DNA of 64,000 bases, from positions 17,099,152 through 17,163,151 of the forward strand of contig NC_058160.1 in assembly GCF_020080835.1 (NCBI RefSeq). The letters run 5' to 3'. Of this stretch, positions 23,160 through 35,488 are shown one piece after another. Position numbers and translations under genes: made by a program. Positions within the stretch are counted from its first letter, which is position 1, and every line of letters starts with the position of its first letter. Origin of the DNA: Cotesia glomerata (taxonomy: Eukaryota > Arthropoda > Insecta > Hymenoptera > Braconidae). The notes beneath the pieces were generated by a model, which saw only the letters and a program-made list of their open reading frames with translations, was not told the origin of the DNA and did not search any database.

Positions 23160-25010
23160 CCCGAAGACTTGAGAGTTTTTTTCAAAAATTCTAAAAAAAT
23201 CCTTGCGAGGGTCCTTGGAAGCTGCCGATTTTTAAGAGTACTCCTAGTACCCCCCCACATAATACGAAAAGTCATTAGGCTGCTAACACCCCTGGAACTA
23301 CCCCTCCAGACACCCCAAAGACTTAGAGGTTTTTTTTAAAAATTCTGAAAAAATCCTTTCAAGAGTCCTTGGAGGCTGCCGATTTTTTAGAGTACTCCTA
23401 GTATCCCCCCACAAGATATAAAAAATCATCAGGACGCTAACACCCCCGGAACTACCCCTCCAGCCACCCCATAGACTTAAAGGTTTTTTTTTAAAATTAT
23501 GAAAAAATCCTTTCAAGGGTCCTTGGAGACTGCCGATTTTTTAGAGTACTCCTAGTATCCCCCCACAAGATATAAAAAATCATCAGGAGGCTAACACCCC
23601 CGGAACTACCCCTCCAGCCACCCCAAAGACTCATAAATTAAAAAAAAATAAAGAAAAAATCCTTGCAAGGGTCCTTGGAAGCTGCTGATTTTTTAAAGTA
23701 CTCTTAGTACCCCCCCACAAGATATAAAAAATCATCAGGCTGCTAACACCCCGAAACTACCCCTCCAGCCACCCCAAAGACTTAGAGGTTTTTTTTTTAA
23801 AATTATGAAAAAATCCTTGCGAGGGTCCTTGGAAGCTGCCGATTTTTTAGAGTACTCCTAGTATCCCCCCACAAGATATAAAAAATCATCAGGACGCTAA
23901 CACCCCCGGAACTACCCCTCCAGCCACCCCATAGACTTAGAGGTTTTTTTTTGAAATTATGAAAAAATCCTTTCAAGGGTCCTTGGAAGCTGCTGATTTT
24001 TTAAAGTACTCCTAGTTCCCCCCACAAGATATAAAAAATCATCAGGACGCTAACACCCCCGGAACTACCCCTTCAGCCACCCCAAAGACTTAGAGGTTTT
24101 TTTTAAAAATTTTGAAAAAATCCTTTCAAGGGTCCTTGGAGGCTGCCGATTTTTTAGAGTACTCCTAGTACCCACCCACAAGATATAAAAAATCATCAGG
24201 AGGCTAACACCCCCGGAACTACCCCTCCAGCCACCCCAAAGACTTAGAGGTTTTTTTTAAAAATTCTGAAAAAATCCTTTCAAGGGTCCTTGGAGGCTGC
24301 CGATTTTTTAGAGTACTCCTAGTATCCCCCCACAAGATATAAAAAATCATCAGGAGGCTAACACCCCCGGAACTACCCCTCCAACCACCCCAAAGACTCA
24401 TAAATTGAAAAAAAATAAAGAAAAAATCCTTGCGAGGGTCCTTGGAAGCTGCCGATTTTTTAGAGTACTCCTAGTACTTCCCAACAATATACAAAAAATC
24501 ATCAGGAGGCTAACACCCCTGGAACTACCCCTCCAGCCACCCCAAAGACTTAGAGGTTTTTTTTACAAATTCTGAAAAAATCCTTGCGAGGGTCCTTGGA
24601 AGCTGCCGATTTTTTAGAGTACTCCTGGTATCCCTCCACAAGATATAAAAAATCATCAGGACGCTAACACCCCCGGAACTACCCCTCCAGCCACCCCAAA
24701 GACTCATAAATTAAAAAAAAATAAAGAAAAAATCCTTTCAAGGGTCCTTGGAGGCTGCCGATTTTTTAGAGTACTCCTAGTATCCCCCCACAAGATATAA
24801 AAAATCATCAGGAGGCTAACACCCCCGGAATTACCCCTCCAGTTACCCCAAAGACTCATAAATTAAAAAAAAATAAAGAAAAAATCCTTGCGAGGGTCCT
24901 TGGAAGCTGCCGATTTTTTAGAGTACTCCTAGTACCCCCCCACAAGATATAAAAAATTATCAGGACGCTAACACCCCCGGAACTACCCCTCCAGCCACCC
25001 CAAAGACAGA
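23160..25010. repeat. Left minisatellite arm, about 12 units of 153 bp
   Basis: Each unit has a GC-rich block (GGAACTACCCCTCCAGCCAC), a T-rich run, CCTTGGA(A/G)GCTGCCGATTTT and AGAGTACTCCTAGTA. Twelve CTAACACC(C) starts were counted between about 23282 and 24966. Sub-variants differ in TAGAGG(T)n versus CATAAATT(A)n spacers. Apparent short reading frames here are repeats of each other. Confidence 0.9.
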
Positions 25011-25419
25011 AGTTTTTTTCAAAAATGTTTTTTTTTTTTTATTGAGGATTTAGTCATTATGTGATGGTGTTAGCCGAGCCAAAGGATTAAGAAACTTGCA
25101 AGTTACAAGACCATTACGCTCCATGTTTATGCAATGTTAATTAATTTTTTTCACATTGGTTGTTTCTTAATTCTTTGGTCGTTGCCCAGGACACGCCACG
25201 AGGAGGCCACCATATATTTAATAAATGATATTAGTATTCAATTTGTTCAATCGATATGCGTCGATCGAACATTACTTATATCTTTTATTAAGTGTCCCAC
25301 CCGATCTCCTATCTTTATTTTAAGCTGTTATCGACCGTCTTTGATGTATATTTCCTAATGATTCATATTTTATTTTTACGTTTATTGCTAAATTTCAAAA
25401 TGAAATATCTCAAGGAAAA

Positions 25420-25930
25420 TATACCCTAGTCGCATTACTGCTGACCGAATTTTCAATTAGGTACATCTTTAGTTATTTTTCTATATCAAAAAAGTTGTTC
25501 TTAAATTCCTTATTGTTAATACCCAGAAAATCAGTATTCTTAGTCGCATCACTGCTGACCGAATTATCAATCAGGTACATTTTTACTTTTTCTTTTATTA
25601 AAAAAGTTATTCTATAATTTTTTTATTGTTAATACCTACGAAAACAGTATTCTTGGTCGCATTATTGCTGACCGAATTCTACACCTACAGTGTTCTTGTA
25701 ATTTTTTAAATTTAATTTTAAGGAAAAAGCAAATTTCTAGTGCTAAAAATCCCTATACGATATGAAAATTTTTGCACAGATAATTTATTCTTGGTCGCAT
25801 TACTGCTGACCGAATTATGTATGAAAATTTCCTTTAAACAGCTTATTTTTTCTTTATTATGCATAAGTTTAATAGTCTTAGTCATTGAATCACTGATCAA
25901 GTTCTGCACAAATTACGTTTTTGTATTAAG
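25420..25930 (+). repeat. Iterated GCATTACTGCTGACCGAATT motif
   Basis: Near-identical copies of GTCGCAT(T/C)A(C/T)TGCTGACCGAATT occur about 110-140 bp apart at roughly 25428, 25542, 25653 and 25795, with a weak fifth near 25880. The right arm holds two inverted copies (about 29500 and 29618). They could be transposase-binding iterons or remnants of a repeated segment. Confidence 0.65.
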
Positions 25931-25984
25931 TTAAAGACTCAGTTTTATACACTAGGAAGCTTCTGTGAATGTTTTCGCAATGAC

Positions 25985-28690
25985 ATCTATATGTTTGTAT
26001 GTGTATATGCATATATACATGTATATGTGTATGTAACCCTTTTATAATTTTTGAACGGCTTGACTGGTTTCATCGCGGTTGGCGCCATTCGAGAAGGCTT
26101 GACCAAACTTTGATTTTGAATACACTTCAGACCGATTCGGACCAGTTGATTTTGAGAAATTTCAAAAAAAGTACAAAATAAAATTTTTCCAAATGTTGTT
26201 TTTTTGGAATAAATTGTAACGGGGTGGTTAGCCCTGTCCAATTGGTCACCCCTTTCCTCTTTGAAAAGGGCGCCTCTGGGATTTTATACTCGGTGTCCCA
26301 GAAACCGGGGAGCATGAGAAGGAAAGATCGGGTCGTGAGAAGTTGAGAAAGGCTGAAAAATTAATACTGAGAAACAATTATTAACAATTAACAATTCAAT
26401 TATTTATTTAATTTAAACAATTTAATTTTAACAAAATTCCTTAATAATATTACCCTTAAAATTAACTTATCAATTACTTAATTGTGAGAACCTCTCACCT
26501 ACGCAGGCACTTGCCAAAACTTACAACTAAATATCCTTAAATTCTTTCAACTATAGATCATTACGCATCTATCTTCTTAATTTCTTAACTCTACATAGAC
26601 CATTACGCATCTATCCTTAATTTCCTAATTCAATCATAGACCATTACGCATCTAGATTCCTAATTTCTAAATTTAATCATAGACCATTACGCATCTAGAT
26701 TCTTAATTCCTTAACCCTCGTCCAACTGACGGAATACCATATAATCTTACTAAATTTCATATAAAATCATCCACCGGACGTTAACTTCATTTCTCAAAAT
26801 TCTTTCATTATTCATACATCTTAATTACCAATAAAACTATATCCCAAAACTTCGTATTCTCCAAATTTACCAAAATTACGCCCAACAATTTCTTAATACA
26901 AAATTCCGACCTTCAATTTTAATTCATTAAATTCATTAATCCATCTTACTTAACTAAATTCATTTTTAACTTACTTAACTAAATTTTCAACTAAAATTAT
27001 CAATCAATTTATTCTACTAAACTCACTAATTTATTTTATTTCTCAATCTCCACTAATAATCTTTACAAAATCCACTAAATACTTTTATTGACAAAGTTCA
27101 TTACTCATCTTCTAAATTTACTAGATTCATCAATTCTTCTTAGCTAATTTCTCTAATCAATTATTCTTAAACTCAATAAATTTCTTAATAAATTCATTCG
27201 CTAAATTAACTACTTTAATTTCCCAAAAAAATTCTAAATATCAACTGTTATAATCCTAAGCGTCTTAACAAAATTTCTCAGCCATAGAACTCTCTAGAAT
27301 GACCTTCACTGACTTAATTACGCATTTTTATTTCTTATTCCAATTTACTTTTCTTTATATCTCGAAAATTATTAACTAAATTAATTTATTATAGCCAGCA
27401 GGCCTATAATAAATTACTGATTAAATTATCTACAGTAAATTCACAAATAACTATTAATCTCATTCTTTTAAAATAAATGTCCAATAACAAAAACTAGCTA
27501 AATGACCTTGGCGCATGAATTTCTAAAGTACAAAACTTGCTAATACTAAGATGACCGCTCAAGAAATTAAATTTAATTATTTTGGCCTCTTAATTAGATT
27601 ATTAATTAATTTGGCCTAAAATAACTTAGAATACCTGACAACTGAAACCGGTACTCCAGCGATGAAATCTTTTCCCAGTAGAAAGAAAATGACGGGATCG
27701 GCTTCACTGTACCTACTGACTTCCAAGGCTCCAGAAACTCGTATCTCCAAATTACACCCAGCTCCCGATCTTATCCTCGATCAATTTATCCTAGAAATTC
27801 CAGTAAATAAATATTTCGAATAAGACGAAGATCGTCAGCCAAATGGCCTAACGACAAGTAATTTTTAACAAAATACCAGACAATAAAATTTAATCGCTTC
27901 GTTCCATTCGTGAAGCCTTAAGAAATCAACTACTTACTTGTCTTAGAAAATTATCCCACGCTGGAACACAGTTACTTAACGTACTCGCAAAATTTGCAGG
28001 AAGAAAGAGGGTCTTGACACAACACCCGGCGTTTTTATAACCTCTGCTCGTGCTCTCCAACTTCGCTCCCGCGCTTCATTTTCCGGGGACAGCGGTGGGG
28101 ACTCCGCGATACATACGACCCGGTGACGAGTCGTACAACTACTTCATCGCGCTCCGAAGGTAAAGAGTAGCTCCTACTCACCGCGGCACGATAATCAAAA
28201 TTAAGTCCCGCGGGAATTCAAATTCCCTGTCACAAAATTTTAAATGGCTTTATCGACCGATTTTAAAAACTAATTAGCTCTTAACATCAAGAGACCACGT
28301 TGATTGCCGCCAGTGCGGTCAAAGTGGGTTGATTCATTCGTGAGTTATCGTTGTCGAAAGAAAACCGAAAAAAAAGTTTTTTCGGAATCATTCCGAAATT
28401 CCTAGTTTGATCAATTCATACTCAAAGATTCTTTATGAGGCTTCGAAAACTAAGTCGAATGCTGCCAACCGTGTGAAAATCGATTCATTCATTAAAAGTT
28501 ATTACAGTTTGAAAATTCAAAAAATTGTGTTTCATTCAACTGCTATTAGAGTTTTAAGCTCGGAGAGCTCAAAATAACACAAAAATCATATTTTTGAGCT
28601 CAAAGAGCTCCAATGGTATTGTGTAATTTTGAGCGCTCAAGTACAAAATGAGCGGGAAGTTGCAGGGATGACCTTTACGGTCAACCGTCG
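25985..28690 (+). repeat. R repeat split by a solo LTR
   Basis: R sequence at 25985-26214 (after a short TATATGTGTATG tract in place of GT) resumes at 28235-28690 and ends at CAACCGTCGTCCTA. It lies in the middle of the foldback element. Confidence 0.8.
26215..28234 (-). mobile_element. Solo LTR, 2.0 kb, gypsy-type
   Basis: On the plus strand it runs TGTAACGGGG...CTGTCACA, flanked by AAAT on both sides (26211-26214, 28235-28238). R without insertion has no interruption here (GGAATAACTTTCAAACGG in a sister copy). Its complement is homologous along its length to the LTR at 52563-55889, which precedes a primer-binding site and gag. TATA-like TTATAA lies near 28036-28042. It contains repeated CATTACGCATCTA blocks (26560-26700) and no internal region, so it is the product of LTR-LTR recombination. 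Confidence 0.85.
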
Positions 28691-28811
28691 TCCTAGTATT
28701 TTTTGTTTTAATTTTTTTTGATTCCTATGAAACTTTGGAATAAAAAATCAATCGCTTGTTTTGAACTTAGAAATAACTGCAATTGATTCCTATCGTTTAA
28801 TGCTTAGTTAT

Positions 28812-29570
28812 CTATGTTTTTCTTATACAAAAACTGTTTAAATATTTTTTACAAGCTCGGCATTGATATTTTACATCCTGAAGTACAGTATATATTAATT
28901 CTTTGTTCGTAAACGGATCGTAATCAAATTCTTTATTTTTCAACTTTTCTTCGTCGTCAGAGTTCACTTGGTCATAACTTATGCATTTAAAGTGTAGCCA
29001 TCGTTTACATATTGTGCAATTTTTTTTATTTTTCTCATCTTCATCTTCTTCCAAGCAAAATATGCATTTAGTTTTCAAATTCTCTGAATTTTTCGTTATT
29101 GATTCAACTATTTCTTTTCTGAATACATCTGGATCAAAAGTACTATCCATATTTACATTTAATCCTACACACCGTATAAAATAACAAATATATATTGCTG
29201 AATTCCATGTATCATATATCTGCATAACCGGCTGATTCCTTTCATCTTTCATTGTCCATTCCTTATCTTTTGCTAGTTTCAATGATGAATTGTCATTACA
29301 CTCATTTGTGTACGTTACGAACGATTTCAAAACTCGTTTAACATCTGTTGTTCTTTCGTAAGGATCAATCAATTCTAAAGTATATTCTTTTTTATCTATT
29401 ACTAATAAACGCCAATGCGCCTTGTATCTATAAGGCATAAGTATGACATTTGAAACTAATAAATAATAAAAAAAAAAAGTAAAAATGTACCTGATTGATA
29501 ATTCGGTCAGCAGTGATGCGACTAAGAATACTGATTTTCTGGGTATTAACAATAAGGAATTTAAGAACAA
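28812..29570 (-). CDS. Ulp1-like peptidase plus PHD-finger protein of the foldback element
   Basis: A 252-residue frame. Its first about 40 residues are read through the inverted arm, so Met45 or an upstream spliced exon is a more likely real start. Residues 50-135 resemble C48 (Ulp1/SENP) peptidases: AHWRLLVID supplies His52, LELIDPYE supplies Asp69, and QIYDTWNSAIYICYF aligns with the Q...DCGxYxC box. The expected catalytic Cys is Ser124 and the following Gly is Ala, so peptidase activity is doubtful. Residues 169-240 form a complete PHD-type C4HC3 set: C169, C172, C185, C188, H193, C196, C237, C240. Transposon-encoded C48 proteins are thought to aid transposase processing or persistence. 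The partner transposase is absent. Confidence 0.65.
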   Translation of the reverse strand: MFLNSLLLIPRKSVFLVASLLTELSIRYIFTFFFYYLLVSNVILMPYRYKAHWRLLVIDKKEYTLELIDPYERTTDVKRVLKSFVTYTNECNDNSSLKLAKDKEWTMKDERNQPVMQIYDTWNSAIYICYFIRCVGLNVNMDSTFDPDVFRKEIVESITKNSENLKTKCIFCLEEDEDEKNKKNCTICKRWLHFKCISYDQVNSDDEEKLKNKEFDYDPFTNKELIYTVLQDVKYQCRACKKYLNSFCIRKT

Positions 29571-30054
29571 CTTTTTTGATATAGAAAAATAACTAAAGAT
29601 GTACCTAATTGAAAATTCGGTCAGCAGTAATGCGACTAGGGTATATTTTCCTTGAGATATTTCATTTTGAAATTTAGCAATAAACGTAAAAATAAAATAT
29701 GAATCATTAGGAAATATACATCAAAGACGGTCGATAACAGCTTAAAATAAAGATAGGAGATCGGGTGGGACACTTAATAAAAGATATAAGTAATGTTCGA
29801 TCGACGCATATCGATTGAACAAATTGAATACTAATATCATTTATTAAATATATAGTGGCCTCCTCGTGGCGTGTCCTGGGCAACGACCAAAGAATTAAGA
29901 AACAACCAATGTGAAAAAAATTAATTAACATTGCATAAACATGGAGCGTAATGGTCTTGTAACTTGCAAGTTTCTTAATTTTTTGGCTCGGCTAACACCA
30001 TCACATAATGACTAAATCTTCAATAAAAAAAAAAAAAAACATTTTTGAAAAAAC

Positions 30055-31615
30055 TTCTGTCTTTGGGGTGGCTGGAGGGGTAGTTCCGGGGGTGTTAGCG
30101 TCCTGATGATTTTTTATATCTTGTGGGGGGATACTAGAAGTACTCTAAAAAATCGGCAGCCTCCAAGGACCCTTGGAAGGATTTTTTCATAATTTTTAAA
30201 AAAAACCTCTAAGTCTTTGGGGTGCCTGGAGGGGCAGTTCCGGAGATGTTAGCAGCCTGATGATTTTTTATATCTTGTGGGTGGGTACTAGGAGTACTCT
30301 AAAAAATCGGCAGCTTCCAAGGACCCTTGAAGGGATTTTTTCTTTATTTTTTTTTAATTTATGAGTCTTTGGGGTGGCTGGAGGGGTAGTTCCGGGGGTG
30401 TTAGCGTCCTGATGATTTTTTATATCTTGTGGGGGGATACTAGGAGTACTCTAAAAAATCGGCAGCCTCCAAGGACCCTTGAAAGTATTTTTTCAGAATT
30501 TTTGAAAAAAACCTCTAAGTCTTTGGGGTGGCTGGAGGGGTAGTTCCGGGGGTGTTAGCGTCCTGATGATTTTTTATATCTTGTGGGTGGGTACTAGAAG
30601 TACTCTAAAAAATCGGCAGCCTCCAAGGACCCTCGCAAGGATTTTATCAGAATTTTTAAAAAAAACCTCTAAGTCTTTGGGGTGGCTGGAGGGGTAGTTC
30701 CGGGGGTGTTAGCCTCCTGATGATTTTTTATATCTTGTGGGGGGATACTAGGAGTACTCTAAAAAATCGGCAGCCTCCAAGGACCCTTGAAAGGATTTTT
30801 TCAGAATTTTTAAAAAAAACCTCTAAGTCTTTGGGGTGGCTGGAGGGGTAGTTCCGGGTGTGTTAGCGTCCTGATGATTTTTTATATCTTGTGGGTGGGT
30901 ACTAGGAGTACTCTAAAAAATCGGCAGCTTCCAAGGACCCTCGCAAGGATTTTTTCTTTATTTTTTTTTAATTTATGAGTCTTTGGGGTGGCTGGAGGGA
31001 TAGTTCCGGGGGTGTTAGCGTCCTGATGATTTTTTATATCTTGTGGAGGGATACCAGGAGTACTCTTAAAAATCGGCAGCTTCCAAGGACCCTCGCAAGG
31101 ATTTTTTCTTTATTTTTTTTTAATTTATGAGTCTTTGGGGTGGCTGGAGGGGTAGTTCCGGGGGTGTTAGCGTCCTGATGATTTTTTATATCTTGTGGAG
31201 GGATACCAGGAGTACTCTTGAAAATCGGCAGCCTCCAAGGACCCTTGAAAGAATTTTTTAATATTTAAAAAAAAAAACTCTAAGTCTTTGGGGTTGCTGG
31301 AGGGGTAGTTCCGGGGGTGTTAGCGTCCTGATGATTTTTTATATCTTGTGGGTGGGTACTAGAAGTACTCTAAAAAATCGGCAGCCTCCAAGGACCCTTG
31401 AAAGGATTTTTTCAGAATTTTTAAAAAAACCTCTAAGTCTTTGGGGTGTCTGGAGGGGTAGTTCCGGGGGTGTTAGCAGCCTTATGATTTATCGTATTAT
31501 GTGGGGGGTACTAGGAGTACTCTTAAAAATCGGCAGCTTCCAAGGACCCTCGCAAGGATTTTTTTACAATTTTTGAAAAAAACTCTCAAGTCTTCGGGGT
31601 GGCTGTAAGGGTAGT
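30055..31615. repeat. Right minisatellite arm, about 10 units of 153 bp
   Basis: Inverted counterpart of the left array with ten GGTGTTAGC-type starts between 30089 and 31468. The unit number differs from the left arm (12), showing independent expansion or contraction. Confidence 0.9.
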
Positions 31616-31939
31616 TTCGGTTTTTAGAGGAGTCAATATATCATTTTTAGGGCTATTTGTTTTTATTTGGAGCCGAAAAACCATTTCCAGTTTCAAAAGA
31701 AAAAAAATTTTTTTTTTATTTTCGTTCATAAAAAAACGATCGGAACTTCAGGTACATCTTTCTTGAGCGATTTCTTTTCAGATCGTTTGTTCTTAACAAA
31801 AATATAATTGCTCAAGTTTTTAAGTAATAATTATTGCGTTACTTTGATATTTCATCGCCATGAGTAAACGTATACGGTCAGTAAATTGTTGTTAATCCAT
31901 TCAATGAGTCACGTAAGTAACTAATACAGTCCACTTGAC

Positions 31940-34196
31940 CTCTTATGTATAACCTCTACGTAGAACCAATTAAATTAATGGCCTTGTGTTTAATATTGAC
32001 TTTTGACATCTAGTTAAACGAAACTTTTAGATAAAAAAGGAGTTAAAGATTTAAGAAAATTTCCCGACGAAGATCGTTGGAAATTTCCTGACTTAGATGA
32101 CACTTCAATGTTATGTGTGCGTTGTCGATTCCGTGTCAAAGAATATATTCCGCCGGCATCAGAGGAAGAGGAAATTATTTCAAGTCAAATTAGTGTTGAA
32201 AGTCTGAGTATATCAGCTGAAATTTGTACTCAAGGAAGCAGTTTATCTCGAACTGTCAGTAATTTTAGCGACAATCTATGTGATTACAATGATCATTCTT
32301 TAAAGCGATTTTTGAAAATTCCTCTTATTGAAAAAGACAGGTAAAAATTTTCTATTGATTAAGTTTTTCATTTACTGAGTGAAAACTTACTTAATCATTT
32401 TTCTATGCGTTTAATTTAAGGTTATATTCTGAAAAAAATTATGGAGTTAAAAAAACTTGATGAGAGCTATACTGCCCTAGAGAATAAGTTCCAATCACAA
32501 TTTGGAATAGTACCTGAATCTACCTACAGAAAGATTAATCAAGATCATTGTTTCATGATAGCTAAAGTGAAGAAATTATATAACGCTGAAAGTGACAAGT
32601 AAATTTTTATAACAATCGATCATTTCAAAATATTCTCATTTTTTCATATTAATACAATCGATCGTTTGCTTTACAGATCAATAAAAAAGAAGCTGCTTTC
32701 AATTTTACCCGACAGTTGGGAAGTCAGTCGTATAGCATCTGAATTTAACTGTTCTCGAAAAATTGTACTGAATCTTAAAAATGATATCAGTGAATCTGAG
32801 AATGTTGATTTAGACTCTGGTGAAATGACTACTAATACTTTGAATCCCACAAAAGTTCCAGGCAATCAGCTGCTTAAGTTAGATGTAAAAAAACTTGTCA
32901 TTGATTTTTATGAAAGCGAAGAAAACTCAAAACAATTAGCGGGCATGAAAGATTTTAAATCTGTGAAGGATTGTGATGGAAATCGAACTACACATGTCGT
33001 ATGTGTTTGTACTATTCATCAAAATGTAAAATTGATGTTAGAAGGTACTTGTGTATTTGACATTCTCTATAATTATACTAAAACTAGTTATTAATCTTAT
33101 TACATTTATTCCATTTAGGATGTAATTTTCCAAAATTTGCGAAAAACACTGACTGGGTTGTAGAATCTCAGCCAATTTACAAAAATTTATTAAATAAATT
33201 AGTTTGTAACAATCCAAAAGAATCGTGCTTTTCCAGAATGTGCAATAGTTGTCCAAATAATGAAGAAATCGCTGATTATTTTCGTGTGTCGTTTATGAAT
33301 CTGATGTTAATGAAATCCAATATAAAATGTGGACATCAACAGACCGTTGTACTATTGTGAATGTTACTTCAGATTCCGAAGACTTCATCGAGACTTTAGT
33401 GACGCAACTTGATAAGCTTTTGAAACATGATTTTATTGCGAAAACACAAAGTCGATTTTTTTCTGATACAAAACTAAATTTAAAGAGCGGGGAATTCGCC
33501 GTAGTATTTGACTTTGCGGAAAATTATGCATTCGTTGTGCAGGAAGGAGCTCAAGGCTTTCATTGGAATAATGATCAAGCTACTATATTTCCAATGGTGA
33601 TTTATTATAACGAAAATGATACTATTAAGCATTTGAGCTTTGTTGGTATTTCAGATTGTCTTAAGCACGACACAGTTTTAATTTATTTATTTCAAGAGCA
33701 ATTGATTGCCTTTCTTAAAAAGAAGTTTGCTGTCATCAATACGATTTTTTACTTCTCTGATGGAGCTCCACAACAATTCAAAAACAAGAAAGCATTTACA
33801 AACTTATGTTATCATTATGCTGACTTCGAAATCAACGCTGAGTGGCATTTTTTTGCAACTGCCCATGGCAAAGGACCATGCGATGGTCTTGCGGGTTCAT
33901 TAAAACGATATGCTGCTAGAGCTTCATTACAAATGAACAATAAAGAGCATATACTGAAACCACAAGATTTGTTTTCCTGGGGAACGAAAAATTTTACAAG
34001 CGTTGACTTTACTTTCATAGCTAATGACGATTATTTAATAAAAAAAAATGTGTTAGACGTACGATATTCTCAATCGAAAACGGTGAAAGGTACACAGTCA
34101 TTATACACTTTTGTGCCTTTAAAAGATGAAATTGGTTATGCTTTCATTAAAACTGTGTCCACATTTCAAAAAAGTTCAAAAATAAAAGTATTTTAA
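31940..34196 (+). pseudogene. DDE-like transposase gene of the outer element, several exons
   Basis: Coding blocks separated by short introns: 31980-32340 (GVKDLRKFPDEDRWKFPDL, then CVRCRFRVKEY and an acidic stretch), 32421-32600, 32677-33094, a block after about 33119 (KNTDWVVESQPIYKNLLNKL, then C/N-rich CNSCPNNEEIADYF) and 33327-34196. The last 289-residue frame has FDFAENYAFVVQ (Asp62), FYFSDGAPQQFKN (Asp145) and EWHFFATAHGKGPCDG (Asp186), the pattern of a widespread arthropod transposon protein family with a probable RNase H-like DDE core. Frame changes near 33094-33340 suggest decay or misplaced introns. It lies directly inside the right inverted repeat. The superfamily was not recognised. 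Confidence 0.6.
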
Positions 34197-35488
34197 TTAT
34201 AATGAATTTGCGTTTAATTTAATTGTGACGAAACAAAAAACATGCACATCGGCAAAACGCTATATTTTGTGTAAAAAACTCTCAGCTTTCAGAAAAAAAT
34301 TCAAATTTGAAGAATTTTGGGCTGCACACCAAAAAAAATCAATTTTTCTACTTTAATTCGATTTTTAAGGGTCTTTTGATGAGTTTATGAAAAAATAAAT
34401 ATTTTCATTCAAAAGCTGAGAATTTTTCCTACAAAATACAATGTTTGTCGATTTTGTTTAAAAATGTTTTTCATATCAGAAAAATTGACGAAAAAGTTGA
34501 AAAAAAATTTTTTCCAAAATTTCAAAAAATCATAACTTCAAGACCGCTGCGTATTAAGAGCTAAAACTCTCAGGGAATTTTTGTCTTATGATAGAGAACA
34601 CCTCCATAAATTTTAAACATAATCCGCGAGGGTCGCCTCGTAAAAATGTTCTTATTTGCCCTGATTAAGAAATATGATTTGGAATGATTCGAAAAATTTT
34701 AATAATTTCATATTGTATGATATCACAAAATTATGATTCACAATTATTCAAAATGATTCAAAATTCTTAGTTCTGAATAATTTTAAATCATAATTTTATT
34801 ATTCAAAATTATTCAGAATGATTCAAAGTTCTTAGTTCTGAATCATTTTGAATCATAATTGTATTATTCAAAATTATTCAAAGTTTTTAGTAGTATATGA
34901 TTTTAAATCATAATTATATTATTTGAAATTATTTAAAATGATTCAAAATTCTTAGCTGTCCATAATTTTGAACCATAACTTTATGACTTAAAATAACTCG
35001 AAATGATTTAGAATTGCTCATTTTGAATACTTAAAAATTACTCATTTTAAATACTTAAAAATTGTAAAATTATGATTTAAATTAATTCAAAATAACTTGA
35101 AATTTAATTTCTATTAATTTTAAATTATTTTTTCGACATTATTATTAGAAATAATTTATCAAATTAAATTATTTTAATTATATTAAATGAAAAAATAATA
35201 TTAAAATTGTCAAGTCCTTATTTAATATTTAAAAAAATTTTGGAATAATTCAAGCATTTGACATCTTTTATACTAGAATCAGAAAATAATATTTCATAAT
35301 TAAAAATAAAAGGAAATTATCGAAAACTATAAAAGAAATTACTATTCAATTATAAGGATAACTTAATAGTTATGATTAGGACCTATAATTAGGAGACATC
35401 AAATTGAGGAAATTAATAAGAGATATTAAAATAATGTCACAACATCATAATTGTTTTTAGTAATAAACTTTTTATTAGTAATTTTTTG

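Larger units (their letters stand above)
23002..31756. mobile_element. Foldback MULE-like element with minisatellite arms, 10-bp duplication
   Basis: Ends begin TGTACCTGAAGTTCCGATCG on both strands. Flanks TCTTTCCTGA (22992-23001) and TCTTTCTTGA (31757-31766) match at 9 of 10 positions. The arms, about 2.3-2.6 kb each, consist of a unique tip, a roughly 153-bp minisatellite array and an inner unique block. The short middle encodes a Ulp1-like/PHD protein and is invaded by an R repeat with a solo LTR. Long minisatellite inverted arms, 9-10-bp duplications and C48-peptidase/PHD proteins are, from memory, features of foldback and Rehavkus-type elements of the Mutator superfamily; no DDE transposase remains here. 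Confidence 0.75.

Noticed and set aside
23298..24707. Repeated 60-72-residue frames (SLWGGWRGSSGGVS...) on the minus strand
   Set aside because: They recur once per minisatellite unit and in the inverted arm; they are shadows of the 153-bp repeat.
23160..25010. Regularly spaced repeats resembling a CRISPR array
   Set aside because: Whole units repeat without unique spacers, the setting is a eukaryotic transposon arm, and there are no cas genes.
26215..28234. Endogenous viral or bracovirus segment
   Set aside because: Ends, 4-bp duplication and homology to the LTR at 52563-55889 identify it as a solo LTR; no viral gene or excision motif is present anywhere in the window.
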